Positions 28,157-36,441 of a stretch of DNA of 64,000 bases are shown here, piece by piece. The translations under genes and the position numbers were made by a program. The DNA lies in NCBI RefSeq assembly GCF_015694705.1, contig NZ_JADQDR010000007.1:246936-310935 (forward strand). The letters are read 5' to 3'. The notes beneath the pieces were generated by a model that searched no databases, was not told the origin of the DNA, and worked only from the letters and a program-made list of their open reading frames with translations. Position 1 is the first letter of the stretch. Each line of letters opens with the position of its first letter. The DNA is from Pontibacter rufus (GTDB taxonomy: Bacteria > Bacteroidota > Bacteroidia > Cytophagales > Hymenobacteraceae).

Positions 28157-28183
28157 CAGCTAAAAAACAGCCAAGTAATCAAA

Positions 28184-28723
28184 ATGGGATTTGGATTTAA
28201 CTTATTCTTCATATTCATTCTTGTCCCATTGACAGGAATTTTATTGATTGCATGGCTCTTGTCGAAAAAACTGTTAATTGGTAAAATACTCGGTTTCATT
28301 TGGCTTGGGATTTTTGGACTTGTCTTGTTGTCGGGAATTGTACGTTGGTTAGCTTCAAAAACAGAATTGGAAAAAGACGACTACTATGGAGAATATGTGG
28401 TAAACAGAGATTACTTTAAGGGAATACAAACAGATTGGCAATACAATCATTTCCGATTTGAAATAACTGACCAAGACTCAATCTTCTTTCATGTAACAGA
28501 TAAAGAGAAAATAATAAAGACTTATCGCGGGACAATAAAGACGACCAATCCAGAATACCATCGCTCTGCCAGACTTATTATTGAAATGAAACAACCGACA
28601 CACCATATTCTGACAAGTAATCCGACAACCTACAGAAGTGCCTGGAGCTTTTATTTGGTATTTAACTCGCCAGAATTTTATAATGTATTTTTCAAGAAAG
28701 GAAAATGGAAACCAATAGACTGA
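28184..28723 (+). CDS. Cassette-borne membrane protein (group 1, cassette 2)
   Basis: A 179-residue protein. Two hydrophobic helices at residues 3-25 and 33-55 (LFFIFILVPLTGILLIAWLL and IWLGIFGLVLLSGIVRWL) precede a soluble domain starting DDYYGEYVVNRDYF. The layout of two helices followed by YGEY and a beta-rich domain recurs in the cassette gene at 31983-32456, suggesting distant homology. No function is recognised. Confidence 0.7.
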   Translation: MGFGFNLFFIFILVPLTGILLIAWLLSKKLLIGKILGFIWLGIFGLVLLSGIVRWLASKTELEKDDYYGEYVVNRDYFKGIQTDWQYNHFRFEITDQDSIFFHVTDKEKIIKTYRGTIKTTNPEYHRSARLIIEMKQPTHHILTSNPTTYRSAWSFYLVFNSPEFYNVFFKKGKWKPID

Positions 28724-28737
28724 AAAGAAAAAACCGG

Positions 28738-28785
28738 GCGTACAACAACACCTATAAAGTAGCTACGCCACTTCATAGCCCAGAC
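28738..28785 (+). repeat. Terminal attC-like site of group 1, right side decayed
   Basis: R''-like GCGTACAAC, then CTATAAAGT / ACTTCATAG arms and CATAGCCCAG. The same CACCTATA...CATAGCCCAG frame is seen in the attC at 31264-31319. No GTT box closes the right side. Confidence 0.55.
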
Positions 28786-29029
28786 CATTGCATACCAGCG
28801 GCAAATTGCCTCTTCCTGAAGCTGGTTCATTACAAAACAAGATGAAATGAACATAAAACAACAGGCGATTCATACGTATATGCAGGAAGGCACCGTTTGG
28901 GAAGTTTAACTCAAAAGTATGGTGCAGGCAGAACGGCCGGCAATTAATGGATAATGATGTATAGGTATTCATAGCCGGCCAACTGCAGGAAAGCAACAGA
29001 AGTATTATTCTCCATCAGTTAAAAACGAA
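28786..29029. other. Gap upstream of the LMF-like gene
   Basis: About 245 bp with no convincing gene or RNA. It separates the decayed end of cassette group 1 from a gene with host-like composition. Confidence 0.35.
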
Positions 29030-30565
29030 ATGGATAACGAAGCCCAGGGAGCCCCTCGTGTGACAGGCACGCCGCCAACCTATTGGCTTACCCGCTTTGT
29101 GATGCTTCGCCTGCTGGGCATAGTTTACGCAGTAGCCTTTCTGGTGGCCATCAACCAGATAGTTCCTTTGATAGGTGCGCATGGGCTCCTCCCTGTAAAT
29201 ATTTACCTGAAGCAAATAAGCGTTATGTTCGGGTCGGATGCTGCCGGTTTCGTGCGCCTGCCCTCACTTTTTTGGTTCTGGCATTCTGACACAGCACTTT
29301 TAACTGTTGCCTGGCTGGGGTTTGTACTTTCCTGTATAGTAGTGGTCGGCTTTGCAAATGCGCTGCTGCTTGCGGTGCTCTGGTTTCTCTACATGTCGCT
29401 GGTGCATGTAGGACAGGAATGGTATGGATATGCGTGGGAATTCCAGCTTCTTGAAACCGGTTTTCTCGCCATTTTTCTTTGTCCCCTGCTTGATCTGCGC
29501 CCGTTTCCCAGACGGGCGCCACCTATGGCTGTCATTGTTTTATTCCGGTGGCTGATCTTCCGCATCATGCTCGGCGCCGGCCTCATCAAACTCCGGGGAG
29601 ATCAAATATGGCGTAATGCCACTGCCCTTTTTTACCATTTCGAAACACAGCCTATACCTGGCCCGCTGAGCCGGTGGTTCCACTTTTTACCCCACGCCGT
29701 TCTGAAAGCCGGCGTCTGGTTCAATAACCTGGCCGAACTTATAGCCCCCTGGTTCGTCTTCTGGCCACGACCGGCACGTCATATAGCGGGAGCGGTGATC
29801 GTGTTATTCCAGGTAAGCATTATCCTGAGCGGCAATCTTGCGTTTTTTAACTGGCTGACGATCGTTCCGGCTTTAGCCTGTTTCGATGATGGCTTCTGGT
29901 CCAGGCTTCTTCCCCGGCCGCTGGTACGTATGGCAGAAGCCGCAGCAGATAACGCGGAAGTATCCAGACCCATGCTTGCCACCACCTGGGTGATAATGGC
30001 TGTTATTGCACTCCTGAGCATCCGGCCTGCCCTCAATATGTTGTCGCCGGGGCAAATCATGAACACCTCTTACGACCCGCTTAACCTCGTAAATACCTAT
30101 GGCGCATTCGGAATGGTGGGAAGGGAACGTTTAAACGTGATATTTGAAGGAACCATGGACGAGAAGCCGGACGATGACGCCAACTGGAAACCTTATATCT
30201 ACAAAGGGCTGCCTGTTTTCCTAGACGAGCGGCCGCCACAAATAGCACCCTACCAGTTGCATCTGGACTGGCAAATGTGGTTTGCCGCTATGTCGTCTCA
30301 CAATCAATATCCCTGGACGCTCCATCTTGTCTGGAAACTCCTTCACAATGATCCCGGCGCTGTAAGTTTGTTTGCCGGCAACCCCTTCCCCAACAGGCCG
30401 CCACGCTATATCCGGGCAGTATTGTATCGTTATACCTTTGCAAAGCCCGGCCACCCCCAGGGGCTTTGGTGGCATCGGGAGCGGGTGCGCGACTGGCTTC
30501 CGGCCATATCCGCCAGCGACCCGCAACTGATCGGATTTCTGAAAAGTGCTGGATGGATTCCATAG
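29030..30565 (+). CDS. Lipase maturation factor family membrane protein
   Basis: A 511-residue polytopic protein. The N-terminus PTYWLTRFVMLRLLGIVYAVAFLVAINQ and the GAHGLLPVNIYL block are typical of the LMF1 family. About eight hydrophobic helices are seen, and the conserved LLETGFLAIFLCPL, GAGLIKLRGD and FYHFETQPIPGPLSRWFH segments follow. The soluble C-terminal part includes NTYGAFGMVGRERLNVIFEGT and the RPPRYIRAVLYRYTF block. In animals LMF1 folds lipases in the ER; the bacterial role is unknown. Composition is host-like, and cassette ends are not seen around it. Confidence 0.85.
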   Translation: MDNEAQGAPRVTGTPPTYWLTRFVMLRLLGIVYAVAFLVAINQIVPLIGAHGLLPVNIYLKQISVMFGSDAAGFVRLPSLFWFWHSDTALLTVAWLGFVLSCIVVVGFANALLLAVLWFLYMSLVHVGQEWYGYAWEFQLLETGFLAIFLCPLLDLRPFPRRAPPMAVIVLFRWLIFRIMLGAGLIKLRGDQIWRNATALFYHFETQPIPGPLSRWFHFLPHAVLKAGVWFNNLAELIAPWFVFWPRPARHIAGAVIVLFQVSIILSGNLAFFNWLTIVPALACFDDGFWSRLLPRPLVRMAEAAADNAEVSRPMLATTWVIMAVIALLSIRPALNMLSPGQIMNTSYDPLNLVNTYGAFGMVGRERLNVIFEGTMDEKPDDDANWKPYIYKGLPVFLDERPPQIAPYQLHLDWQMWFAAMSSHNQYPWTLHLVWKLLHNDPGAVSLFAGNPFPNRPPRYIRAVLYRYTFAKPGHPQGLWWHRERVRDWLPAISASDPQLIGFLKSAGWIP

Positions 30566-30658
30566 ACAGACAGGAATATGATAAGGGCAGCTGGTAGTTG
30601 ATGCCGTCAACAAACCCCTCTTCGTGGAGTTACTCCACTTGAGTTAAAGCATAAAGCC

Positions 30659-30780
30659 CCAGGAAGGCGGCCCGCCAGAAAAAAGCATCGAGCACTGGAA
30701 TAATGTACAATTTTCTGCTATATTAGCTAAGCAGTATACAAGATCCGGCAACCTATGATAAAACAGGCTACAGCACTTCC
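30659..30780. repeat. Partial duplication of the site A region
   Basis: Bases 30659-30679 are identical to 27092-27112 inside the DUF6438 gene. After a shortened spacer, 30699-30780 parallels 27244-27337 upstream of site A. The copy lacks about 110 bp internally. It carries site B at its right end. Confidence 0.75.
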
Positions 30781-30830
30781 ATATATAGTGCAGCTAGCAG
30801 GAGTAGTTCCTGCTATACAGTAGTTGTACC
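30781..30830 (+). other. attI-like site B (start of plus-strand cassette group 2)
   Basis: ATATATAGTGCAG at 30781-30793, then a perfect inverted repeat TAGCAGGA / TCCTGCTA with a 5-bp spacer, then the cassette junction GTTGTACC (30823-30830), 36 bp from GTGCAG. The first cassette ends AGTACAAC at 31264-31271, complementary at 7 of 8 positions. Site D next to the recombinase has nearly the same inverted repeat. Confidence 0.7.
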
Positions 30831-30845
30831 ACAAAAGAAATTAAA

Positions 30846-31250
30846 ATGAAACCAAACTATAATGACCTAGGACTTTCAACCATAATGGGTAAAGAACTAA
30901 GAAGTTTGGTTGAAAAACAGCTTAAAGAGGATTTGAAAAATTACGGTGTCCAGAATGAGCAATTAAAATTCGACTGGTCAGAAAGCTGTATTGAAGGACA
31001 CGACAGTGAATATTTAGATGGCTCAATTGAGAATTTTTCAGGAATCGCAGTTTATGACGAAAAAGACAACCAAGTTGCTGATGGTTGGATGGAATTTATT
31101 AACGAACCAAATTTCTTTATTGCCTACTGGGATTTAGCCACGACCTGGGATAACGGTAAGCTTTTAAAAGAGAAAGACTTTGGTCTGCCAGAGCATATTT
31201 GGGTTCGAATTCCAGAAGAGATAAGAAGCCGATTTAAAATTGGTCAATAA
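30846..31250 (+). CDS. Cassette-borne hypothetical protein (group 2, cassette 1)
   Basis: A 134-residue soluble, acidic protein without signal or membrane segment. The segment DLGLSTIMGKELRSLVEKQLKEDL is helical; the rest looks like mixed alpha/beta (GWMEFINEPNFFIAYWDLATTWD). No family is recognised. It is the first cassette after site B, so it is best placed for expression from a promoter in the site. Confidence 0.65.
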   Translation: MKPNYNDLGLSTIMGKELRSLVEKQLKEDLKNYGVQNEQLKFDWSESCIEGHDSEYLDGSIENFSGIAVYDEKDNQVADGWMEFINEPNFFIAYWDLATTWDNGKLLKEKDFGLPEHIWVRIPEEIRSRFKIGQ

Positions 31251-31263
31251 TAAAAAATTTCGA

Positions 31264-31319
31264 AGTACAACCACACCTATACGGCAGCGTCGCCGCCGCA
31301 TAGCCCAGTACGTTAGGGG
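31264..31319 (+). repeat. attC-like site after group 2 cassette 1
   Basis: AGTACAAC to GTTAGGGG, 56 bp. Arms CTATACGGC / GCCGCATAG with one unpaired position each, then CATAGCCCAG as in the site at 28738. Confidence 0.7.
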
Positions 31320-31336
31320 TAATTAAAAAAATACTT

Positions 31337-31939
31337 ATGGGAAAAATAAAAATCAAGTTCACGTCAGATGGTCAGGATATTACCGAACCTCCATATTTCT
31401 TCAATAAAGTTGGCAAAATACAGAGTTTACAAAGAAGATACTGGACTAATAAAATTGAAGAAATAGAAATTCCTGGTGACAACTTATTATTCGAATTTGA
31501 TATAGATAATATTGAAAGAGATATTGATTGGGGAAATCAAGGTTATCCAAGTGAAATAATTAAAGGTAAAATTTTAGAGATAATTTATTATAAAGAACAA
31601 AGTGATAAACTAGATAAGATTTTGTCGGAAATATCATCTTGCACATTCGATGATAGGTACAATCTTGATAGATTAGGAAATCAAGCTATTGAAGTCATAA
31701 ACGCTTTAAATGAATCAAGATATTTTCCCGATATTAACTTTAACAAAGTAAACGCGATAGGAAGAATTCATCATACTCTTAACAAGGAAGTTGAAATTTT
31801 AACTAGTTATATAAAGCACAAAGATTCCCAAAGGAGAAAGAACGAAGCACTTTCAGAAGCAAAAAGACATTTAAATTCTGACATAAACAGCTTCAAAATA
31901 AGTTTAGAATATTTTGACGTGAATAAAAAAGAAAAATAA
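31337..31939 (+). CDS. Cassette-borne hypothetical protein (group 2, cassette 2)
   Basis: A 200-residue soluble protein, very AT-rich. The first half looks beta-rich (KIKIKFTSDGQDITEPPYFF, ending LLFEFDIDN) and the second half helical. No signal peptide and no known family. Confidence 0.65.
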   Translation: MGKIKIKFTSDGQDITEPPYFFNKVGKIQSLQRRYWTNKIEEIEIPGDNLLFEFDIDNIERDIDWGNQGYPSEIIKGKILEIIYYKEQSDKLDKILSEISSCTFDDRYNLDRLGNQAIEVINALNESRYFPDINFNKVNAIGRIHHTLNKEVEILTSYIKHKDSQRRKNEALSEAKRHLNSDINSFKISLEYFDVNKKEK

Positions 31940-31941
31940 CT

Positions 31942-31965
31942 ACTCCTAATCTAAAGGTTAGGAGT
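31942..31965 (+). repeat. Minimal attC-like hairpin after group 2 cassette 2
   Basis: ACTCCTAATC, TAAA loop, GGTTAGGAGT. The right arm supplies GTTAGGAG (31957-31964), the exact complement of CTCCTAAC that ends the next cassette at 32460-32467. Compared with the ordinary sites only the outer boxes remain. A plain terminator is an alternative, but the left arm also approximates the CCCCTAAC expected for this cassette. Confidence 0.5.
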
Positions 31966-31982
31966 GATTACAATTATATAAA

Positions 31983-32456
31983 ATGGAAGGATTCGTTTCT
32001 CTCTTTCTCTTTATTCTCTTTCCAGTTATTGGTATAGGTCTTATTGCAACTAGCCTTTCAAAGAAGTATAGCAGTAGAAAGAGTAGGTTTATTTTCGGTG
32101 TTCTGTCTTTATGCATACCTGCATTATACCTGCTTTCGAGCTTCAAGCATCATAATAAAACTAAAGGATTGATTTATGGTGAGTATAGCTTGAAGGGAGA
32201 GAGACAGATTAAGTTAATTCTCAAAGCTGATAGCACATACCTTATGGATTCTTTACCTGAATTGTCTCAATATGATAAAGGTAGATGGAGAACTACAGAA
32301 TGGGACTATTACGAACTTAAACTGGATGGTATGAATCGACAGTTAAGCTTTCGGATAAGTAGTGAAGGAGATAGAGTAGTGCTTAGGTATCATCCTTGGA
32401 AAAAAGAAGACCCAAAGCCAGAACAAGAACTGGTGTTCATAAAAGAAGAAAAATAA
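31983..32456 (+). CDS. Cassette-borne membrane protein (group 2, cassette 3)
   Basis: A 157-residue protein. Two hydrophobic helices (FVSLFLFILFPVIGIGLIAT and FIFGVLSLCIPALYLLSSF) are followed by LIYGEYSLKGERQIKLIL and a beta-rich domain. It has the same layout and YGEY hinge as the cassette gene at 28184-28723. The family is unknown. Cassette ends GTTAGGAG and CTCCTAAC are exact complements. Confidence 0.7.
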   Translation: MEGFVSLFLFILFPVIGIGLIATSLSKKYSSRKSRFIFGVLSLCIPALYLLSSFKHHNKTKGLIYGEYSLKGERQIKLILKADSTYLMDSLPELSQYDKGRWRTTEWDYYELKLDGMNRQLSFRISSEGDRVVLRYHPWKKEDPKPEQELVFIKEEK

Positions 32457-32459
32457 ACT

Positions 32460-32514
32460 CTCCTAACAAGGCACATGAACAAAGCTTCGGTCGCAGCCTG
32501 TTAAACGTTGAGCC
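32460..32514 (+). repeat. attC-like site after group 2 cassette 3
   Basis: CTCCTAAC to GTTGAGCC, 55 bp. Inner arms AACAAGGC / GCCTGTT pair if one A on the left is extrahelical, a typical attC feature. Confidence 0.65.
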
Positions 32515-32526
32515 GCCTATAATTAA

Positions 32527-33084
32527 ATGAAAACTCTACTAACATTAGTATTGACCATTCTTACATGGAATCTTTGCTTTTCTCAGGAGAGCACACTTGA
32601 CTCGATTTGGATAGTGAGCCAGCATAAGTTCCGGGTAATTCTAAAGCTTGATGAGAACTCAAATGATGAATTAAATACAAGTATGGCTTTATTCAGAGAC
32701 AATGAAGTCATAATGACAGACTCGGTTTCAAGTAGTATGCTGTACATTGAATTTAGGGACATGGACAGTGATGGCTATAAAGATCTGTTGGTCTATCACG
32801 ATTCAGGGACAAGATCCAATGAAACGTACAACCTGTACTTGTTTAGAAACAATAATAACAGTTTTCGAAAAGTGCAGGGATTCAGTGAGTGGCCGAATAT
32901 CAGAAAGACAGAAGTGAAAGGGGTTTTAGCAGCTTGTATTCTGACAGGCGTAGTTCATTATAGGTTTTTCCAGCTCAAGAACTCTGGAGAGCTAATTAAT
33001 TTGAACATTTCGGTAACAGATAGTTTGCTCAATGATAAAGCTTATAATAATGGGCTTAAGGAAGCAAAGAAGAAAGTAGAGTAA
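32527..33084 (+). CDS. Cassette-borne secreted protein with Asp-rich loop (group 2, cassette 4)
   Basis: A 185-residue protein with a signal peptide (MKTLLTLVLTILTWNLCFSQ). The segment IEFRDMDSDGYKDLLVYHDSG is a DxDxDG-type calcium loop like those in FG-GAP and XAC2610-related proteins. Function unknown; probably periplasmic. Confidence 0.7.
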   Translation: MKTLLTLVLTILTWNLCFSQESTLDSIWIVSQHKFRVILKLDENSNDELNTSMALFRDNEVIMTDSVSSSMLYIEFRDMDSDGYKDLLVYHDSGTRSNETYNLYLFRNNNNSFRKVQGFSEWPNIRKTEVKGVLAACILTGVVHYRFFQLKNSGELINLNISVTDSLLNDKAYNNGLKEAKKKVE

Positions 33085-33092
33085 AAAACACG

Positions 33093-33145
33093 GGTCATAC
33101 AAACCATCGCTGGTGCTTCAGGCTATGTATACACCAGCCCGCTGG
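33093..33145 (+). repeat. Terminal attC-like site of group 2, decayed
   Basis: Starts GGTCATACAAAC and has inner arms GCTGGTG / CACCAGC (33109-33115, 33132-33138). The outer box no longer matches its cassette start (GTTGAGCC) and no closing GTT box is seen. Confidence 0.5.
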
Positions 33146-33348
33146 GCCATCATGGTTTCCAAATCAGCTAAGCACAAAAACAAGGCAGCCTGGCAAGAAT
33201 ACCAGTTGCCAGCCATACTTTCCCAAATCATTCCTGATTAGCAAGTATAAAATTTTGCTACCTGTAAATTTTATAAATACCTTGTATGCACCTAAGCTTC
33301 CCCGGCAAAGCTTGGGGAAAGGCTTATTCCCATTATACACCGATGACC

Positions 33349-34422
33349 ATGTGGCGCTCCATTATTACAGGAACAGGAAGTTATATCCCAACAGAAGTTA
33401 AGACAAACCAGGATTTTACGGCGCATAAATTTTATACGGAAGATAAGGCGCCCATCAACTCCCCGACAGAAGTTATAGTAGAAAAATTCCGGAAGATAAC
33501 GGGCATTGCCGAGCGGCGTTATGTGGAGGATACATTAACTACTTCGGATATAGCGACCATTGCTGCTGAAAGAGCAATTCAGAACAGCGCCATTGATCCT
33601 GAAACGCTGGACTATATTATAGTAGCGCACAACTTTGGCGATGTGGTAAAAGGCACTTTTCAATCGGATGCGGTGCCTGCCCTGGCCAGCCGCGTAAAGC
33701 ACAACCTGAAAATACAGAACCCCGGCTGCGTGGCCTACGATCTCCTGTTCGGCTGTCCGGGATGGATACAGGGTATGATTCATGCAGATGCTTTCTTTAA
33801 AGCCGGCCTGGCTAAAAAAGCGCTCGTTATCGGCGCTGAAACGCTCTCGCGCGTTATCGACAGCTATGACCGGGACAGCATGATATTCAGTGACGGGGCT
33901 GGCGCTGCAGTGGTGGAGTACACCGAAGTTCCGGAAGACGGCAGCGGCATGCTGGCCAGTTGCACCCTCAGCCACAGCGTACAGGAAGCCTACTTCATCA
34001 ACATGGATAAATCTTACGCGCCAGGTTATGATGCCGGTATCCGGTACATCAAAATGAAAGGACGCAAAGTATACGAATATGCTATAAAGCTGGTGCCAGA
34101 GGCGATGAAGAGTTGCCTGGACAAGGCCGGCATCGACATAAAAGATTTAAAAAAGGCATTTATCCACCAGGCAAACGAAAAAATGGATGAAAGCATGATT
34201 CAAGCTTTGTACAAATTATATGATTTACCCCAGGCACCAGACAATATCATGCCCATGAGCATCCATTACCTCGGCAACAGCTCGGTAGCCACCGTTCCGA
34301 CGCTCTACGACCTGGTAAGAAGCGGGAAAGACGAACGGCACAAGCTGCACACCGGCGATGTGATTTTGTTTGCCTCTGTGGGAGCAGGTATGAACATCAA
34401 CGCCATTTGCTACAGGGTATAA
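33349..34422 (+). CDS. 3-oxoacyl-ACP synthase III-like thiolase-fold enzyme
   Basis: A 357-residue KAS III-type condensing enzyme. The catalytic triad is present: Cys in LLFGCPGWIQG, His in FIHQANEKM and Asn in HYLGNSSVAT. The start MWRSIITGTGSYIP at 33349 matches the conserved N-terminus; ATGs at 33343 and 33286 are alternatives. It could start fatty-acid chains or make a specialised ketide. It stands alone, away from other fab genes, so a secondary role such as branched or aryl lipid synthesis is possible. Confidence 0.85.
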   Translation: MWRSIITGTGSYIPTEVKTNQDFTAHKFYTEDKAPINSPTEVIVEKFRKITGIAERRYVEDTLTTSDIATIAAERAIQNSAIDPETLDYIIVAHNFGDVVKGTFQSDAVPALASRVKHNLKIQNPGCVAYDLLFGCPGWIQGMIHADAFFKAGLAKKALVIGAETLSRVIDSYDRDSMIFSDGAGAAVVEYTEVPEDGSGMLASCTLSHSVQEAYFINMDKSYAPGYDAGIRYIKMKGRKVYEYAIKLVPEAMKSCLDKAGIDIKDLKKAFIHQANEKMDESMIQALYKLYDLPQAPDNIMPMSIHYLGNSSVATVPTLYDLVRSGKDERHKLHTGDVILFASVGAGMNINAICYRV

Positions 34423-34739
34423 ACCTGGAATAATACATTTTATATATAGAGGAGCATCTAAAATAAGTTTCAGCGGGGGCAAACCTGCTGTTTCGGTTAA
34501 GTTTTGTTTAGCAGTTCCTCCCCTTCTTATGGCACTTGCTATATCTGCCAGATATTCAGGTATATTCACTTCTTTTTTACCTGCTCACATCTTAAACCAG
34601 CCTGTTTTAGGGCTTGCTTCAGGACCTTTATTCAGATTGTTCCGAACGCAAATCCAAATGCGCCGTACAAAATATAACAAGTATGCAGTGTAAATAAACC
34701 TGTAAAAGCTATATTTTGATATGGCTATAAAGAAAGACG
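34423..34739. other. Intergenic region, no gene seen
   Basis: 317 bp between the KAS III gene and the first DUF2382 gene. No RNA, terminator with a clear T-tract or small frame was recognised. Confidence 0.35.
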
Positions 34740-35270
34740 ATGAGCAAAATATCCAAAGAAGAAATACAATCTGAATTCGACCAGAAACTGCGGGAGAGTA
34801 TGGCCGGAAAGCAAGATGATGGCCGGCCGCTGCAACCGGATGCTGAGATCAGGCAAACAGCGGAACCAGGGGATGCTGAAGTTCTACCGGTTTCTGAGGT
34901 TATCCCCGTTATCGAAGAGCAGATACGCATAGACAAGCAGGTAATAGAAACCGGCAGCGTGCATATTGCTAAAAAAGTACACGAAGAAAGCGTTAATGTA
35001 GATGCTCCTACCGTGCACGAAGAAGTCAGCGTAGAGCGGGTGCCTATTAACAGGCAGGTAGAAGCAGCGCCTGAAGTACGTTACGAAGGCGATGTAACAA
35101 TTATACCCGTTATGCGCGAAGAAGCGGTCGTAATCAAGCGCCTGGTGCTGGTAGAAGAGCTGCACATAACTAAACGCATGGTACGCACCCACGAGCAACA
35201 GCAGGTTACCCTGCGCAGAGAAGAAGTAAATATTAACAGGGAAGATAACGGTGAAAGCCGCCCTGTATAG
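34740..35270 (+). CDS. DUF2382 (YsnF/AvaK) stress-response domain protein
   Basis: A 176-residue charged protein. After a polar N-terminus (1-55) comes the DUF2382 domain: EVIPVIEEQIRIDKQVIETG, then repeated V/E/R strands such as RVPINRQVE and EEAVVIKRLVLVEELHITK. The family is linked to general stress and desiccation responses, with unknown biochemistry. The next gene carries the same domain, indicating tandem duplication. The two are separated by 49 bp and probably co-transcribed. Confidence 0.82.
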   Translation: MSKISKEEIQSEFDQKLRESMAGKQDDGRPLQPDAEIRQTAEPGDAEVLPVSEVIPVIEEQIRIDKQVIETGSVHIAKKVHEESVNVDAPTVHEEVSVERVPINRQVEAAPEVRYEGDVTIIPVMREEAVVIKRLVLVEELHITKRMVRTHEQQQVTLRREEVNINREDNGESRPV

Positions 35271-35319
35271 GTCTGATAACCAGATCTGAAATTGTGTAAC
35301 ATTAAACCAAAAACTAACT

Positions 35320-36135
35320 ATGGAAAAGCAAACAGTAATAGGAATTTTCGATTATGGAATAGACGCACAAATGGCCGCTCAAAAGCTTATGAAAAGCGGT
35401 ATTCCTGATAATAATATAGATTTATTTGTTAATGGCGCCCACGAGAGAACAGGTAATACAACCGGCACAAATACATTAGCGACAGACAGAAACAGAGATA
35501 ATGACGAAACCGATAACTTCTTCGGTTCACTTTTTGGCGACAGCGACGAGTCAACCAAGTATGCGGAAGTGGCCCGCCATGGCGCAGTGCTGACGGTTCA
35601 CGCCCAGTCTGAGGAAGAAGCCAAACGCGCAGCCGAGCTACTGGATCAGTGTGGCGCAATAGATGTAGATAAAAGAGCAGAACAGTACCGCAGCATGCCG
35701 CAGGAAAACAGAGCTGACTGGATAAAATCGAATTCTTCGATACCAGTGATAGAAGAAGAAATGGAGGTAGGCAAGCGTGAAGTAGAAACCGGTGGTGTAA
35801 GGCTAAGGAGCCGCATTGTGGAACGCCCGGTAGAAGAACATCTGCGCCTCCGCGAAGAACATATTAATGTAGAACGCAGGGCTGTAAACCGGCCGGCCAG
35901 CGAGCAGGATTTTGCCGCTTTCAAAGAAGGCGAAACCACCATCATAGAGCATGCCGAAGTTCCGGTAGTGAACAAGGAAGCCCGCGTGGTGGAAGAAGTG
36001 AGCCTGAACAAGGAAACCGAATCGCGCGATGAAACAGTTCGGGGCACCGTTCGGAAAACAGATGTAGAAATCGATGATCTCGATGAAACCAACGAGAGAA
36101 GAAATCAGCGGCCCGGAGGACAAAGCACTCTCTAA
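35320..36135 (+). CDS. DUF2382 protein with N-terminal YflT-like domain
   Basis: A 271-residue protein. Residues 1-115 resemble the general-stress YflT/heat-induced domain (VIGIFDYGIDAQMAAQKLMKSGIPDNNI, then AVLTVHAQSEEEAKRAAELL). Residues 140-250 form DUF2382, starting SIPVIEEEMEVGKREVETGG. Two-domain proteins of this kind are common in stress-tolerant Cytophagales and Deinococcus. Expression is probably stress-induced. A terminator follows. Confidence 0.82.
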   Translation: MEKQTVIGIFDYGIDAQMAAQKLMKSGIPDNNIDLFVNGAHERTGNTTGTNTLATDRNRDNDETDNFFGSLFGDSDESTKYAEVARHGAVLTVHAQSEEEAKRAAELLDQCGAIDVDKRAEQYRSMPQENRADWIKSNSSIPVIEEEMEVGKREVETGGVRLRSRIVERPVEEHLRLREEHINVERRAVNRPASEQDFAAFKEGETTIIEHAEVPVVNKEARVVEEVSLNKETESRDETVRGTVRKTDVEIDDLDETNERRNQRPGGQSTL

Positions 36136-36166
36136 GTAATGTTCCTGAGCTTTAGGTTTTTATAAT

Positions 36167-36200
36167 AAAAGGGTAGTTGCACACGCAGCTGCCCTTTTTT
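36167..36200 (+). terminator. Terminator after the DUF2382 pair
   Basis: GGGTAGTTGC / GCAGCTGCCC stem with two G-T pairs, followed by TTTTTT, 32 bp after the stop. Confidence 0.7.
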
Positions 36201-36331
36201 ACTGTCCTGCCAGTTTATCCAGGGATCATACCTGGCTGCGCTTGTTGCGTTTTCAGACCAACACTCGTTGTTCAAGACACATACACAATGGCCGTTTTTA
36301 TGGAGAAGTACACACATTGCGGAAGTTCTGT

Positions 36332-36339
36332 TATTTTTG
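36332..36339 (+). promoter_or_regulatory. Candidate -7 promoter box of purU
   Basis: TATTTTTG fits TAnnTTTG and lies 102 bp upstream of purU. Weak evidence on its own. Confidence 0.3.
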
Positions 36340-36441
36340 TAGCTGACCCAGGCGCTGCCTGAAATCAACTTAGCAACCAGTTCTGTAACACACATCCAGA
36401 CCAAATTTTTAAACCGGCTTTATACCTGAATAAAGTATAAC

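Noticed and set aside
28763..28996. A 77-codon minus-strand frame upstream of the LMF-like gene
   Set aside because: Its sequence lacks any domain or signal, and it overlaps the decayed attC at one end.
29030..30565. The LMF-like gene as a giant cassette
   Set aside because: No complementary GTT/AAC ends were found around it and its composition resembles the host genes. It lies between two cassette groups but seems to be resident.
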